A DNA stretch of 64,000 bases from Litoditis marina (Eukaryota; Nematoda; Chromadorea; Rhabditida; Rhabditidae): NCBI GenBank assembly GCA_964036275.1, contig OZ038438.1:16599720-16663719 (forward strand). The letters run 5' to 3'. How positions within the stretch are numbered: position 1 is the first letter of the stretch; each line of letters opens with the position of its first letter. Both the position numbers and the translations under genes were made by a program. Positions 37,556 to 52,564 of the stretch are shown here, one piece after another. The notes below the pieces were generated by a model. That model searched no databases, was not told the origin of the DNA, and saw nothing but the letters and a program-made list of their open reading frames with translations.

Positions 37556-39745
37556 CTACAAAAACAGCAGAGCAGACCAAGTGACGCCAGCCAATATTAA
37601 TTTACAGCCGGTGTCGCCAAGATCTTCGAAATAGCCAATTACCTCGTCAAGTATTTGGAGGAAGGGCCGGAAAGTCATCAGGAACCAGACTGGTGTGTCC
37701 GAGACCACTTGTCTTGGATAAGTTCCACCGAAGCCTTTCACCAGCGACACCTTCACTTCACACATTTCCTGAAAAATCAATACCATCCCAGCAATATGGA
37801 AAGTATGTTACATTCTCTCTAGCGGTTGACTTGCTTAAAAATCAAAACAATCCCAGAATTAAGGAAAACATGAAACTTTTGAGTTTTTAATAATTACAAA
37901 AATGAGAAAGTCAAACATAACTTGAGTTGTGCTACTCCATCGTAGTTCGTGGTTTTTCGAAATTGAAGCATTCTGTGAAAGTATTCTTCGTTGAAAACCT
38001 CAATCGTGCGATCTGCAACATCAGAGTAAATAAAGAAGATATCAAAAATACAGAACATAAGAGAAATAGAACAAGTGGCATGTCAGGCAAATTCACTGCA
38101 AGCCAATTTCCTCCAAAATAACAAAGTGATTACCTTGTTTAATGCGCATACTGCTGTCTAAATGAGTGTAAAAGTATTAGTGCATTCAAACTTTTCTCCA
38201 ATATAGAAATTAGGGCTGACTGCTGAATTGATTGAGCCTTCGAAAACTAGTTAAATGATACCGGTTATTGTTGGAGATTCGACACAGCCTGGTAAACGGT
38301 AGACATGATGGTGAGGTAGGCCAATCTGAAAAGAGTTCCGAATTTTAAGCCACTTTCTTCTAGAGCCTGGAATGGTCAGAGTTCTGAACAAAATGACAAA
38401 ATCGATCATCGTATAATGCTAATCAGATACGAAATGTTTTCTAGATTCTTCTTTTTACTTGCTCGATAAGGGAAGTTGCGATCAAACGAACTTATTTCTG
38501 ACTGTTTAATAAAATGAACTTGGGATCAATGATATATACTACGACAGAATAATTGTTGTGAATTAGCTGAATGAAATTGCCTACCGAATTAGAATGGAGT
38601 GGTGATTGGACGAAAGCTGGTGACTCGCTGTTGTTTACCAATCTACAGCAGCCCTCCCCGTATGTAATATCCACTCCCTTTCCTGAAGCAATGGAAGCAG
38701 TTATAGTACAAGTGAAAAACATAATTGTAGAAATCAATGCTGATCTTAAGCAAATACCTGAGGCCGTATGCATGTAACATCCCCGGCCGGGTTGAGATGC
38801 TATCCCGACCTGAATTGGCTGGGAATTAGCCGAATCGAGCTCGGGTTAGCATCCCAACCCGGCCCAAGATGTTTCATGCATACGGCCTCTGAAGAAAGCA
38901 GAAATTAATGGAAAAGATACTGTGATAATTTTGAGAGAAAATATCTTCGGTCCGTATCTATGGTCCTGAAATTTTCTATGTCAACAATGGTATTGAAATA
39001 ATAAGGAGCCGTATCACAGTATCTTCCTCTTGAAGTTGTACTGATCTCATACTTCAGATACTAATACTCAATAATCAAGCTAACATGCGAACGAAGTACG
39101 GGTCGTGCTCACCTATCTGTTGTCGGACCTGGACCACTTTTAACCGTCTGGCCCCGTTGCCGAGAGCCGCGAGCGACAGTCTCCGCTCATCTCCCGTGCT
39201 GCAGAATCCATCTACGGTGAATGTCGGCGTTTTCGCGGGAACCGTTCTACTAACCTGTGAATACTCTATGTGGGGAAACATACCACCAAACACTTAGATG
39301 AACTACTACTAGATGAATACTCTATTTGAAACACTTTATAGAGAAAGATACAACACGTTCGAGGTTACCCTAGTTTCCTGGACAGGAGAAAGTCAGGTAG
39401 GACTGAATGCAAAGTTATGAAAAATTGCGTAAGTATACGCTATCAGGGCTTAATTTCGGTCCAGAATCAATATTGATTCACGAGTGAGGCCAAAAGTTGA
39501 ATGAGGAGAGAGAGAGAAGAAGTGCCGAGTGATTGAAATGTGTTTAGTTCTCACGATGGGCTCACCTTCTCGGTGAATTCGAAGCACCGAACTTCGGCCC
39601 ACAGATCCAGTGGCTCATTGTGGAGTGTGACTGGTGGATCGCTCGATGTTTGGTTCTGGTCAGGAAACACGTGAACAGTATTGGGGTGGGTCTCATCGGT
39701 TTTACGAGCACGGGCCACCTTTCTCACGAGTTGCATCATTTTAAC
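37556..39745 (-). CDS. Smad-family MH2 protein (TGF-beta signalling)
   Basis: Six exons join in frame, about 257 aa: 39745-39566, 39254-39113, 38682-38585, 38325-38262, 38012-37936, 37768-37556. The MH2 domain covers most of it: LWAEVRCFEF at its start, TPTFTVDGFCSTGDERRLSL (strand with PIVTVDGYVDPSG in Smad4), then SPAFVQS, EVFNEEYFHRML, and the helix-loop end VSLVKGFGGTYPRQVVSDTP with LDEV. YPRQ matches Smad4. Smads carry TGF-beta/BMP signals to the nucleus. No MH1 DNA-binding domain was found; the model starts with a possible trans-splice acceptor (AATTTAG) and ATGATG, so an MH1-less protein such as nematode DAF-14 is possible. The C-terminus lacks SSxS, so it is not an ordinary receptor-regulated Smad. 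The exon 5 donor (GTAGCA) and exon 3 donor (GTAGGC) are weak. Confidence 0.82.
38760..38889. mobile_element. 130-base foldback (MITE-like) element in a Smad intron
   Basis: GAGGCCGTATGCATG at 38760 is exactly inverted at the right end (to 38889). The arms pair over about 50 bases with few mismatches, including GGCCGGGTTG and GATGCTA/TAGCATC. The centre itself folds (GAATTGGCT / AGCCGAATC), so almost the whole element is one hairpin. It lies about 80 bases upstream of a Smad MH2 exon acceptor, in the minus-strand gene's intron. No clear target duplication and no coding capacity. Confidence 0.8.
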
Positions 39746-41111
39746 CTAAATTGTATGACTTTTGTACCTGAACGTAACATTCTATTCCAAAGACGACCCG
39801 AAGAAGGTGATAGTACAAAATTACAAAAGATTCTAAATATAATTCTACACCTTACTAAGCAAAATACTAACAAAACTAGTCTGAATGATGAAATTCAACA
39901 TATATATGAGATATTGCTTACGCAGTCAATTATCTATTTTATGAGTCCCCTCCCAATCTTTTATAAATATACCATCAAATATCGCAACTAAGAAAAACTG
40001 AGAACGTCGATGGAATGTGAGTGAATGTGAGTGAATGACATGGGCAAACCAAATTGGCGCGAAACCCATGTTGTCTAGACTCGTCTTGACCTCGGCCAAA
40101 CTACAAACCACCTTTGACCTACCCGTACGCACTAAATACTGGAAGGAAATTTCAATTTTTCAAATGTATACCCTCTTGTAGTCTAGAACTGTGTTAAATC
40201 TACCAGAAATATTAATGTTCGTTCATAATTATGATACTACCATGGTATAAGTAATGCCCGAGTTTACTATCAGATTTGACCAGAGAAAAGATTTTACGTA
40301 AATAACAACAACCTCTCTCGGTATACATATGAAACACATTAGAGAGTATGAAAGCGCCACAGTATGAGTTGATTATATTCGGAAATGTTTGTGGTCATAA
40401 ACATCAACTTTTTTCTAGTAAAACTAAACTAAATTCGCTTGTTTTCTCTTCGACTTTGATTGGAAGTTATAATGTTAAGAGGATGATGGTAATATCTATG
40501 ATACTGTAGTCTTGTTTCAGTATGACCCATTCGGGACAAATACAGGAAACTGTGATCATTAGTTTGCAAGGAAATTTTCAGTGTTAGTCGATTTCTTTTC
40601 AGAAGTATCCCTACTTTCCCGACAAAATGGCAAATATACAAGGCATTCATGAAGCATCGAATATACTCAATGTCTGCTCGGTTCAAGAAAGACGTGTCTT
40701 CTCCCTATAAAAATTTCCCTGCGTAGATCATACCGTCGAACTAAAACTACAGATTGTTTTTTTCATATTGTAAACTCTGACAAGCACCAGATGAATCAGT
40801 TTCAAAACTTCCGGACTGCTTTTCAGTTTGTGACATAAACCACATGAAAGTGAGTAAATGCTGCTGTTCAGATAAACAACGTCATTCGTTTCCAGTTCAT
40901 TTGAAAAGTAATGCAACGTTTCTTTCCATTTCAATTCTGAACCCAAGTGGCTATGAAGCGATTGAATATTGTTCTTCTTTTCGTTCCCAGAAGAAGTTAT
41001 TTCAGTTATATTTTCTTTTCATTGTAAAACTGCCCTAGTGATCATCCGCTGATCAGCGACTGAATATATAAAAGTGTTCATCCACTGTTCGTTCCTTGGA
41101 GTTTACTGTAC

Positions 41112-41240
41112 CTCTTAATAGTATCTGTTTTGGATTGTTATGAAATTGGAATACGATCGGTTGACGCAAAGGAAGCTCTGCTTCGGATAGAGTTCGGCGG
41201 CGTATTAAGACATTCTGGGGCCAATTGGCAGACATACGAT
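41112..41240 (-). CDS. Coding-like exon of unknown gene
   Basis: A minus-strand interval with possible acceptor GTGTCAAAG (AAG type) and donor GTACAG, leaving one base, encodes CAHRMSANWPQNVLIRRR followed by TLSEAELPLRQPIVFQFHNN and KQILLR. Two Cys precede the acceptor-proximal part (CQRC) if the frame is extended upstream. The composition looks like real protein. It could be an upstream exon of the Smad gene, but the phase does not fit its first known exon directly. Right boundary is approximate. Confidence 0.3.
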
Positions 41241-42934
41241 GCGCACACCTTTGACACAAATGACCCAGATTAGTTCATAAACAGTTAGGCGGTAGCTACT
41301 TTTGAACCTTCGTCCTAACAGACTGTAATAGAGAGTGTCAACTCAGTGAAAAGCGAGACTTCAAAACTTAGCTTTTTACAAAAGTTGTGGTCAAGTTTTT
41401 TTGTTGAAGGAGACAATATTTTTCAGTATCTTCCGTGATCAAAATATGGTTCAATGACAGTCCCAAAACTTTCTTCAAACTTTATTCGCCATTAATCCTC
41501 CGTTTCATAGTTCGTGAACCTGCAGTGTTGGATTGATTATTATTACGATTCTAAGTCATGTGAGATAGCATGATTGTTGGATGAACACACCGTGGTAAAA
41601 AGTAAACGTTCAACGTATACTTGCTCCGTGCCAAGTTGTTGTACCTTAAAACTTTCTGTTAGAATAACAGTTGCCAGTTGTGTATTGTTTCATTTGCATT
41701 TGTGTTAGCGCCGATTACAGAGTACGTCCCCACTTCACACCCCGAGCGGTCTCTTTGTCGCGCAGCATGCATTTCGCGCCTATTCAATGTCATTTCTTGA
41801 GAGAAACATCTTCGCACTTCAAAATAAACGTGCAACGCTTTGCTAAAACCGACATGTGTTTCTGACTTTTTCTCTGACTGTAATTTTATAGTACCTATAC
41901 TTTTATTGTCGTTTCACAAGTGCGCGATCAAGTTATTGAAAATCAATAGAAAACTGAATTCAAACCGATTTTGTCATGGAATAGAACAACATGCGAGAAA
42001 CTGGGAATCTGAACTCATGACATTCTAGCCTAATTTTGTTGCATGACGGTTCTTTGCCATTGGTTGGTCCATCTGTGTATCTGTTACCGAGACTTAGCTC
42101 CCAGAAAACGGATAATCTTCGCTAATTAGCCAATATGAAGACAGGATGTGACCGGATGGTTAACTCGTCTCACTTTCCTCATCTGGATTAACCTCCAATT
42201 GTTCACCCTACCTATCCAATTCATATATAACAACGAAGAAGAAGAGGATTAGTAGCTGACACCGATTGTCTGTGACGTGCATTCATACTGATCCATTCGA
42301 ACTTTCCGGCAAATCTCATAGACATAGACGCAAACATCAGTTTGTGAGAACACTCTGAGTTTTTCGAATACACAGAAACATTTTACAACTGAATTTAGAT
42401 TAGTGGGATTTCATTTCGCAAGCATTGATGAAAAAGAGTTTTCGCGACATCAGTTATCTAGTGACGTATTAATGAAAGCCTAATACAGAAAACGTCTCCT
42501 TTCTGTAATTTTTTGGCGATCCATAGTGTGAAACCGACTGTTTTAGTTTTATTTGGGAATTTAGGAAGTTCGTTTTATGTAGTGAAGATAATACGGGAAG
42601 ATAGTGGGATTATGTACCACCTTCCTGTAACAATGAACACCTTTCATGTTGCCTAACATGCATCTGCTCGGTCCCTTGACACACTAAACGTGAATGGCAT
42701 ACCGTATAGCAATTGTATGTAGTAGTGTCGTCAAATTAATCCTGGCTAGGATCAGCAATTTTATAACAACGCTAGTGGAATGCGAGAAATGCTAAACAAA
42801 TGTTGTATACAACATGCAGGCTGAAACCAAACAAGACCAAACTCCCACACGACTTTGACTAGAGTGTATTTTTAAGAAACTTGATGTCGAAAGTGTGTGA
42901 CACGTGGAACTGTAGGTAAATCATTTCATCAAAT

Positions 42935-43353
42935 CTACCCAACAGAATGATTATCCATATTTCTATAAAGCTTCGTTTCCGTACTTGGAAATATTTCAGC
43001 TCTCTTTATCTGATAGTTTGGAAGAAAATACGTAAAATCAACACAAAAGTCCAGATAGGTCTGATTCACTATTACAGGTTCACGTGTGTTATTTGTTGTT
43101 CTTGCCTTCCGTGGGGCTACCAAAATGAGAACGATCAGCAGCTAGGTGTTATACAACCACCTTACTCAACAGATCACAAGTCATAAATTAGTCATAATGA
43201 AGCAATCAATCTTTGCCTGTCTGTTATTGGACAGAGAGTGTATAGGAGGCACCTGTTGGCCCCTCACTACTCTGCCAATCATGTTCTGCGGTGCGGCCGA
43301 TATCAAAGCATAATTACACCGGAAGCCAAATGATATCCGAGACTTCAATGTAC
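42935..43353 (-). CDS. Possible terminal exons of an unrecognised gene
   Basis: The interval 43116-42935 on the minus strand follows a TTTGGTAG acceptor and stays open for 59 codons to TAG. It encodes NTREPVIVNQTYLDFCVDF and YFLPNYQIKRAEIFPSTETK before the stop. Upstream, 43353 to about 43254, between a TTTGTTTAG acceptor and a GTGCCT donor, is also open (SRISFGFRCNYALISAAPQN). The phases of the two do not clearly match, so joining them is only a suggestion. Not recognised. Confidence 0.3.
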
Positions 43354-44650
43354 CTAAACAAAACTGATCCGCTACGAGCACTATCGACTTTTGAGCGACC
43401 GGTCAGAACTGGAAAACTTGATTGTTGTTAGAGAGAACCCGATTCGCATCACAGTTTTTCCCGTGCACATATAGCGAGAATTCATGGAATCAAACTACAT
43501 TTGAACAGCAAAATACACCAAACGGCAGATATCGTCCACTATTTCTAGAGATGATACGAACTTTGCATCCCACTTATGTGCTCAACCGTACTTGCTAGAG
43601 CTCTTCCCCATTTTTCAAATTAGCCATATGTATTAAGCAATTAGGAAGATACAGTCAAAAATCAGTTTCTGATCCACCTTTCAGAAATTTTGAGGAAAGT
43701 TCGTGCCATTTTCGGAGGTTGGTTGAGGGTTCACGAAAAGAAGTGTTGATTTCTACCGTTAGTCCACACTACCACAGTGGATTGTAGTAACACTTTATCA
43801 AGTAGCGACCGCATTTGAACGTTGTTTGTACAAATAATATTTGTATAGATGTGCGGTATTAGTTGCATGATGCGCGGATTTGAGTATCAAAAGGCTACCG
43901 ACAGAGTAAACAGGTGTAGAGAACACGATACGGTAATTGTCCTGCGCTGACTTACGCCATCGCTTATCGTCTAAAGCTGAATGCTAATAGTCGTTGACTC
44001 TTTGAAGACGAGTCGGTGAGGAGATTGAGAAACACTCAACTATTCCTCAAATATGCTGTGTTCACTGATGATTTCGGAGAAAGAAAACTCCTATCACCTG
44101 TTTTGAAAAGCTCCCACCGAGAAAGAACTATCAATCATTGAATGTTGGCGTTTACAGTTTCTGTCCATTGCTTCTAGTCAAGTTTTGTATTCTCAACAGT
44201 ATTTGAAACTCGATCTTTTCTGAACCATTCTGAGGACACTTTTGATCACATATTTATAAGTTTGTACCATTTATGACAATTGAGGTTCATGTGAATAGAT
44301 TATGTCACTCAAACAATGCTGGAATTAGTGCTGTCAATCTAATGTACAATGCCGGATTTACTCGAGACAAAGGTTATCTGGTTGGGAAATTAGAGAACAG
44401 GAAGTGTAAGTACGAGACAAAATGAGATTAGAATAGAAGGACAATGACAAGTCATCCGGACAGGAAGTAAAACAGAACAGACAGCGAACACTTATTATTG
44501 TCTCTCTCAACATCACCGAAAAAAGGTTAAAAGTACAATAGGAAATGTTCATAAAATAATACCCGTAAAACGCAATGACGTTCTGAATTAGCTCTGAAAT
44601 AAACAAATTATACATCCTATGCAAATACATTGTAAATCGAGAAGAGCATG

Positions 44651-47464
<2,814 letters not shown>

Positions 47465-47517
47465 GGCAGATGGTACGTTGTCCCACTGGGCGGTAAGTGT
47501 AGAAACAGTAAGGGGGA

Positions 47518-47536
47518 GGGGGGGGGGGGGGGGGGT
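47518..47536. repeat. G19 homopolymer run upstream of the FoxG start
   Basis: About 19 consecutive G on the plus strand (C on the gene strand), some 55 bases upstream of the FoxG ATG. On the gene strand it reads as a proline run in an open frame, probably 5' untranslated. Confidence 0.85.
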
Positions 47537-47699
47537 AGTTGCAGAAGGGAGGAGTCGACGAATAGCGCGGCCGTGGGGGCGGGGCCACACCACTCTCAGG
47601 GTACGGTAGACACCGGCAAAACATTGGACAACAACTAGGAGAAACTGAGAAAACAACCACAATTACCGGAAAAGTAACCTGCAATGTAAACGTTAGACT

Positions 47700-49545
47700 A
47701 AGCAACCAAATACTGAAAAGTTGTACTGAATCGTCAGATGTTCGTTTTTGCTTACAAAAGTGCTTCGACGTTTTTATCAAATAGTTGTTGAACTGAACGG
47801 CTAACAGAAACAAGAAAATCTATCTTGCTTTTATCTACGATCATGCTATCAGACCAACTTTCAGTGCCAGCTATATGTTAGCTGATGACTCTGAATGCTC
47901 TGAATATTGACGATACGTTTAAAGAATGACGGAAATAAGAGTTGAAAACCTATACGTTTGTTTGTTGATAGTTCGTCCAACAGAAGTTTGACAAGTTGTA
48001 GTTTAAATATTGATATGCTGATTGACAGGAACAGACACTGCGCCGCGGCCTGAAATGTGGACAACTAGCTGATGGGAGAATAGTAAAAACACACACTGAT
48101 CAGCAAACAGAACAAATTAATATCACGAACAAAGTTATGGTCTTGGCAGATACTCATTTCTTTTTAAAGAAGTGATGAACGCTAAACCAGACAGAGACAC
48201 TTCTAACTCGACGAAATGCCTTAGACGCTGATACAGGAAGCAAATCACAACCAAGTAGTCGGGTTCGATTCAACACAAACTTGGCAGCTGCGATATCATT
48301 CCGTACCAGGTGCAGTTGGTGTCATTCCAAGACCGGGTGCACGAATGTCGCGACACATGGGATCAAATAAAAATTGTGGTCTGTAGTCTGATGGTTGAAC
48401 ATAACAAAACATAACATCGATAAAGTATACTAGAAGAAAAGTAAATAGTCGCGTAGGTTGAGCATTCTAAAGAGGTATCGTACACTTTATCATTACACGT
48501 TCCTGAGTTCTGCTGTGCTTCACATGTTTCACGTGACTGTGCAGTTGACTAACAGTATATTCGTACAACCGGCCAACGACATGAGGGTTTTCGTAGTCAT
48601 TCACTGAAGATCCCTTGCATAAATTACATAGAAGAAATGAATGTAGTAATATGGTTATGCGGACGTATGAACAATTGAACACGTGTTGCTTCTTTGATGA
48701 TGTTCAATCTTGTTTATGTTCTCTTTTCCGCTATTTAATTGAGTATCTGCAGTAGTTAGGGATGAGCCAAATAGTTCATGGATGGTTGTGTTGGGCGGCA
48801 TGCTTAACACACTCTTTGGCATGTCTTACTGTAATGACACATGCATAAAACACTAATTTACTAGCTAATTAGCAGGTTGTAAACACACGGCATCTGTTGC
48901 ATTATCAACCAGAGAGGCGCCACAATACGTAACACCTTGAAACTACCATCCACATTCACAATTTAAAACTGGGATAAAAAAAACCAACATTCGTGTGAAA
49001 AACGGCCCAGAAACCGAACAACACCATGTGCTTTATCCTTTAGCTCAGCTCTGTCATCTACCAACTTCGGCAGAATTTAAACATTTGGTGTTTACTAATT
49101 AACTTTGCAGAAGTAGTAAATATGCGATAGTTGTATCTCGAACAATCTTAGTGTACATGCTAAATGTTTGGCAAACACTGAGCAACTTGAATACATAAAC
49201 AAAAACATAAGCAGGCGTTCCTATTCAAGTATCGTATTACATCAAACTGTTGTAGGTACTTATATGGGCATCTGGCGAGTTTGCGGCGGGGAGTCCACAG
49301 ATTTTGTAAACCAAAACAAAAAAAAAACACTCATCGTCTTATAAACTCCATATGACAGAAAAGGCAAAATTAACGATTAGAAACATAGAAAACATGTACT
49401 TTTACACATCTGCCAACTGATTTTTTTAAAGTTGTACATGATCTTATAAAGTAACAGGATTCTACAACATAAGTTGTGGTATAGTTTGATAGAACGTATG
49501 GTTGCTAGGATGGGTGTACGTATAGAGTTCCGATTGAACTGTGAT
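47700..49545. other. FoxG upstream region, no gene seen
   Basis: This should contain the FoxG promoter and 5' untranslated region. A minus-strand frame at 48467-48682 (a hydrophobic start, then NPHVVGRLYEYTVSQLHSHV) begins with GTG, not ATG, and has no matching splice partner, so I do not call it. Confidence 0.5.
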
Positions 49546-50757
49546 TCATTTGGCAATGTTGCCATGTTTGAGAACGGCAACATGAAAGACAGTTTTTCCA
49601 TAGACACTACGAGTCAACTTCAATAGGGTCTGCATGCAACATCTGCTCGCAAGAAAAAGTATTGCTCCCCAATAAACCAGAGACAAGATGCTTTTTGTTC
49701 TCGTTTTTTATGAACCGTTTGAAAGCGCTATTTCTGTGACTGACCAGAAGGTAACTTGGCAGTCAATTGAATCTTCGGGAGTCATCAATAAGTTTAGGGC
49801 CTCACAACTTTTCTGACAATTCTATCCCTATACAGTAGCGACTAAAAACTGGGCAATGAATTTCACGTGAACGATGGCCACTTACGGTAGGTACAAAGTA
49901 AGAGTGAATAGGTAGCCCAATTCCATCAACCGTTATCATGACGCTGCGTCTCTTCTGTGCGCACACTGTTTCCACCTGTCTATAGCTTCGGAGTTTTTGA
50001 GGTCTCAAGGCGAATGTCGGTCTATCCAAGTGTGAAATTGAAATCGCCGGATCATGAAGAACAAAATGAACACCACGGCTGGTTGGCTATACGTAAAGAT
50101 TGTTCATATTCGTTCTCAAGACCTATATTTTGCTCAAAAACCTTCATCCAGAGAAATCTTATTACAATAAGATCAGGAAAAGATCAGAACGCCTGAACAT
50201 TTTCAACAAATCGCTCTGAAATATCTTAGCCCCACTTTCATACTAGGCTAAACTGCTCTCTGTAGTTGTATATCGGTACAGCTAGACTGGCGTAAATTCA
50301 TGTTATGTTAACTTCCACCTGTTTGGTGGGAGTTGATTTCGGAGGTAATGGAGGGTTTCAGTTGATTTCCAGTTCAAGAAGCGCTCCATCAAGGTCAGGA
50401 GTCCCGCATGGAATGATTACGTTCATCAGGGTAGCGTGAAACCTGTACACAGTTACAGTTTGGAGTAGAGAGTAGTATAGGTGAGTGGTATAGATTAGTT
50501 AAGTTTTTCTGACCTAAAACCGACCAACTTACCCTTTGTGTATTCGTGTAAAAAGAAACGTGAAAAGCAGCATGTAACATTATAGAGTCACTATGAAAAA
50601 TTTATAAAACTACCATCTTAAGTCGAATGAACGGAAATAACGAATTCAGTTAACTTACAAGCATCATGATTGTCTCAATTGACAGGTTCCAATCAGAAGG
50701 TTGGAATCTGAACTTCTCATGCAATTGAACTGGCGTTGTAACAGTGACGAACCTTCG
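49546..50757 (-). CDS. C-terminal exons of an unknown gene, possibly RAD9-like
   Basis: Supported minus-strand exons are 49975-49886 (30 codons, donor GTAAGT), joined in phase 0 to 49617-49546 (acceptor ATTGAAG, ends in TGA). They encode VETVCAQKRRSVMITVDGIG, LPIHSYFVPT, then LTRSVYGKTVFHVAVLKHGN. A further exon at 50757-50659 (33 codons, donor GTAAGT) encodes VTVTTPVQLHEKFRFQPSDW and LSIETIMML; it could join in phase 0 to 49975. VETV...SVMITVDGIGLP resembles the part of RAD9 with AESA...LSIHFDAPGRP, so a 9-1-1 checkpoint clamp subunit is a guess. Other open intervals between (50580-50533, ATG start, GTAAGT donor; and 50448-50360) could be alternative exons or another small gene. Identity is weak; coding status of the last two exons is better. 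Confidence 0.4.
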
Positions 50758-50975
50758 CTTGTTGTTTTAGTATTGTGTATACTTTACTCTTGCAAGTAAT
50801 GTTCACGCCAGTCATGAGAGAACTTTTATGGAGGAGCCATCATTAAAACATTAAAGTGACTGATAAGACAGTTTACATGATTAGCAGACTAGTGTATTTT
50901 CAACAATCGAAGCTTGATTTCATTGTATCACTACCTCATCTCATTGCACACAAAATGCTTTTTTAACCTACCAAC

Positions 50976-51871
50976 TAGGGTTGTTAAGATCGAAATCGAA
51001 AACCGATTATAATCGAAAAAAGTCGAATTTCGATTTTCGATCTTAAGATCGAAAATCGAAATAATCGAAATTTCGCCAAAATTGAAAAAGTCGAAACTCG
51101 AAAAACAGAGATCAGACCAAATGTGTTGAAAGTCGAAAATCAAAGAAGTCGAAATTTTTCAGAATCGAAATCTCGATTATTTTCGAGTTTCGATTCTAGT
51201 TTCAAAAAAATGGTCACATTTCGATTAGGAAGCATCATACGGTAGTTCTGAATATGAAAAGAGTGTGCTTTCACATAATATATCTAGTCTGGAGTAAGCT
51301 TTTTATTATTTCAAAGAAGAACGGAGGACCCTTCAAGACAACCGTGAGAAATTGTTTGTGAACAAGTTGTACAGCTCGTTTTTGCATACCTCTTAAACAC
51401 GAAACAGTTTTTTTCCCGCAGGGCGAGGAAAAAAAAAGTCATGTAGAAGTGGATAAGTTATCTACTATTCTTCGAAAATTACTGCATAGTTTTAGTTGTA
51501 CTCAGTCTGCTCTGCAATGTTTTGATTTGTAGAAAATGTTGTAAGTTTTACATTCATTGATTCATTTTATGCAGTATTCATTCTCCTCATAGTTGGTAAA
51601 CTCAATAATTTGTTGATGAGCATTTCTCCGACTTTGATGAGCTTGTTTTGTTGAAAAAAAATCTCGGGCAGAATCGAATTTTCGATTTTCAACTTTTCGA
51701 TTCTCGATCGAAAATCGAAAATCGAAAATCTGGAAAAATGCGAAAGTCGAAAATCGAAATAATCGCTTTTTTTCCGAACATACGCATAATCGAAAATCGA
51801 ATCGAAATTTAAAAATGGCTCGAAAGTCGAAACTCGAAATAATCGGTTTTCATAATCGGTTAACAACCCTA
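50976..51871. mobile_element. Non-autonomous hAT-like transposon (896 bases)
   Basis: The element starts TAGGGTTGTTAA and ends with its exact inverse TTAACAACCCTA. It is flanked by a perfect 8-base direct repeat CTACCAAC (50968-50975 and 51872-51879). An 8-base duplication and an AGGG-type end are typical of the hAT superfamily. Inside each end is a dense array of TCGAAA/TTTCGA words in both orientations, over roughly 200 bases. The middle (51220-51650) is ordinary AT-rich DNA with no transposase. Long minus-strand frames over the ends are by-products of the array. Confidence 0.88.
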
Positions 51872-52564
51872 CTACCAACGCCTGCCATATCTTAGCCTTG
51901 ACGGAGTTCTTGGTTTAAAAGCTTTCGTTTCAAGTAGTTTACCATCTTACTACCGGCTAACTTTCCATTCGAACTGCAGTGGAGCTCCAAATAGAACACA
52001 TAAAATAGTTGCGTTACATTGAATGGAAGCAACCTCTCGTAACAAGTTGTATAAAATCACTCGAGTCGAAAAAAACTCAACCTCCTCAACTCTTCACGAC
52101 AATTCTGTGAAGTTCAGCGGTAGCCGTTTATAAAAAACACACATGTGAAAAAACGCTTGCGAACTTGCGAAAAATTGCAAAAATTTGTTTTCTATGCGTA
52201 GAGGTTGTTGTTTTAGCACATAATAAAACAAAAATCTGTAACTCGCAATTTATAATTGTTTGCTTATATATCGAGGCAATACCACCTTGAGCCACTTTCT
52301 TTTTCAAAACGTAAGGAGACCGGAGAGCAACATGGTTTCTCGTAAAGCTGCTGTATTCTACTTTTGATTAGACGCGTCGAGTGTCGCGCGGCATTGTCAT
52401 GTGAATGTCACGTGGACTGATCAAACTAATACACGAGTTTTTTGTGCTCTCTGATCTCAATACAGTTAAGAGCAGCCCGAAACAGAAGCTCTGCTCAAGT
52501 TGTGTTCCGGTCTCCTTTAACTGGTAGGTAACTGGTGATATTGGTTTACGGAGTAAGAAAAGTC

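Larger units (their letters stand above)
39746..44650. other. Stretch upstream of the Smad gene, partly unexplained
   Basis: I looked for an MH1 domain on the minus strand and did not find one. Two coding-like minus-strand intervals (41112-41240 and 42935-43353) are listed separately. The rest is AT-rich with no clear gene, repeat or RNA. Confidence 0.45.

Noticed and set aside
48200..48300. GGTTCGATTC-like word suggesting a tRNA
   Set aside because: No matching acceptor, D or anticodon stems could be drawn around it. No tRNA was recognised anywhere in the window.
50360..50580. Signal-peptide-like 41-residue reading MLLFTFLFTRIHKG... on the minus strand
   Set aside because: It needs a different frame from the other reading of the same exon. 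With several frames open, none is clearly supported, so it is only mentioned within the 49.5-50.8 kb entry.
50931..51143. Minus-strand frame of 70 codons rich in Phe, Ile, Ser and Asp
   Set aside because: Produced by the TCGAAA array at the end of the hAT-like element; the same holds for 51567-51878.
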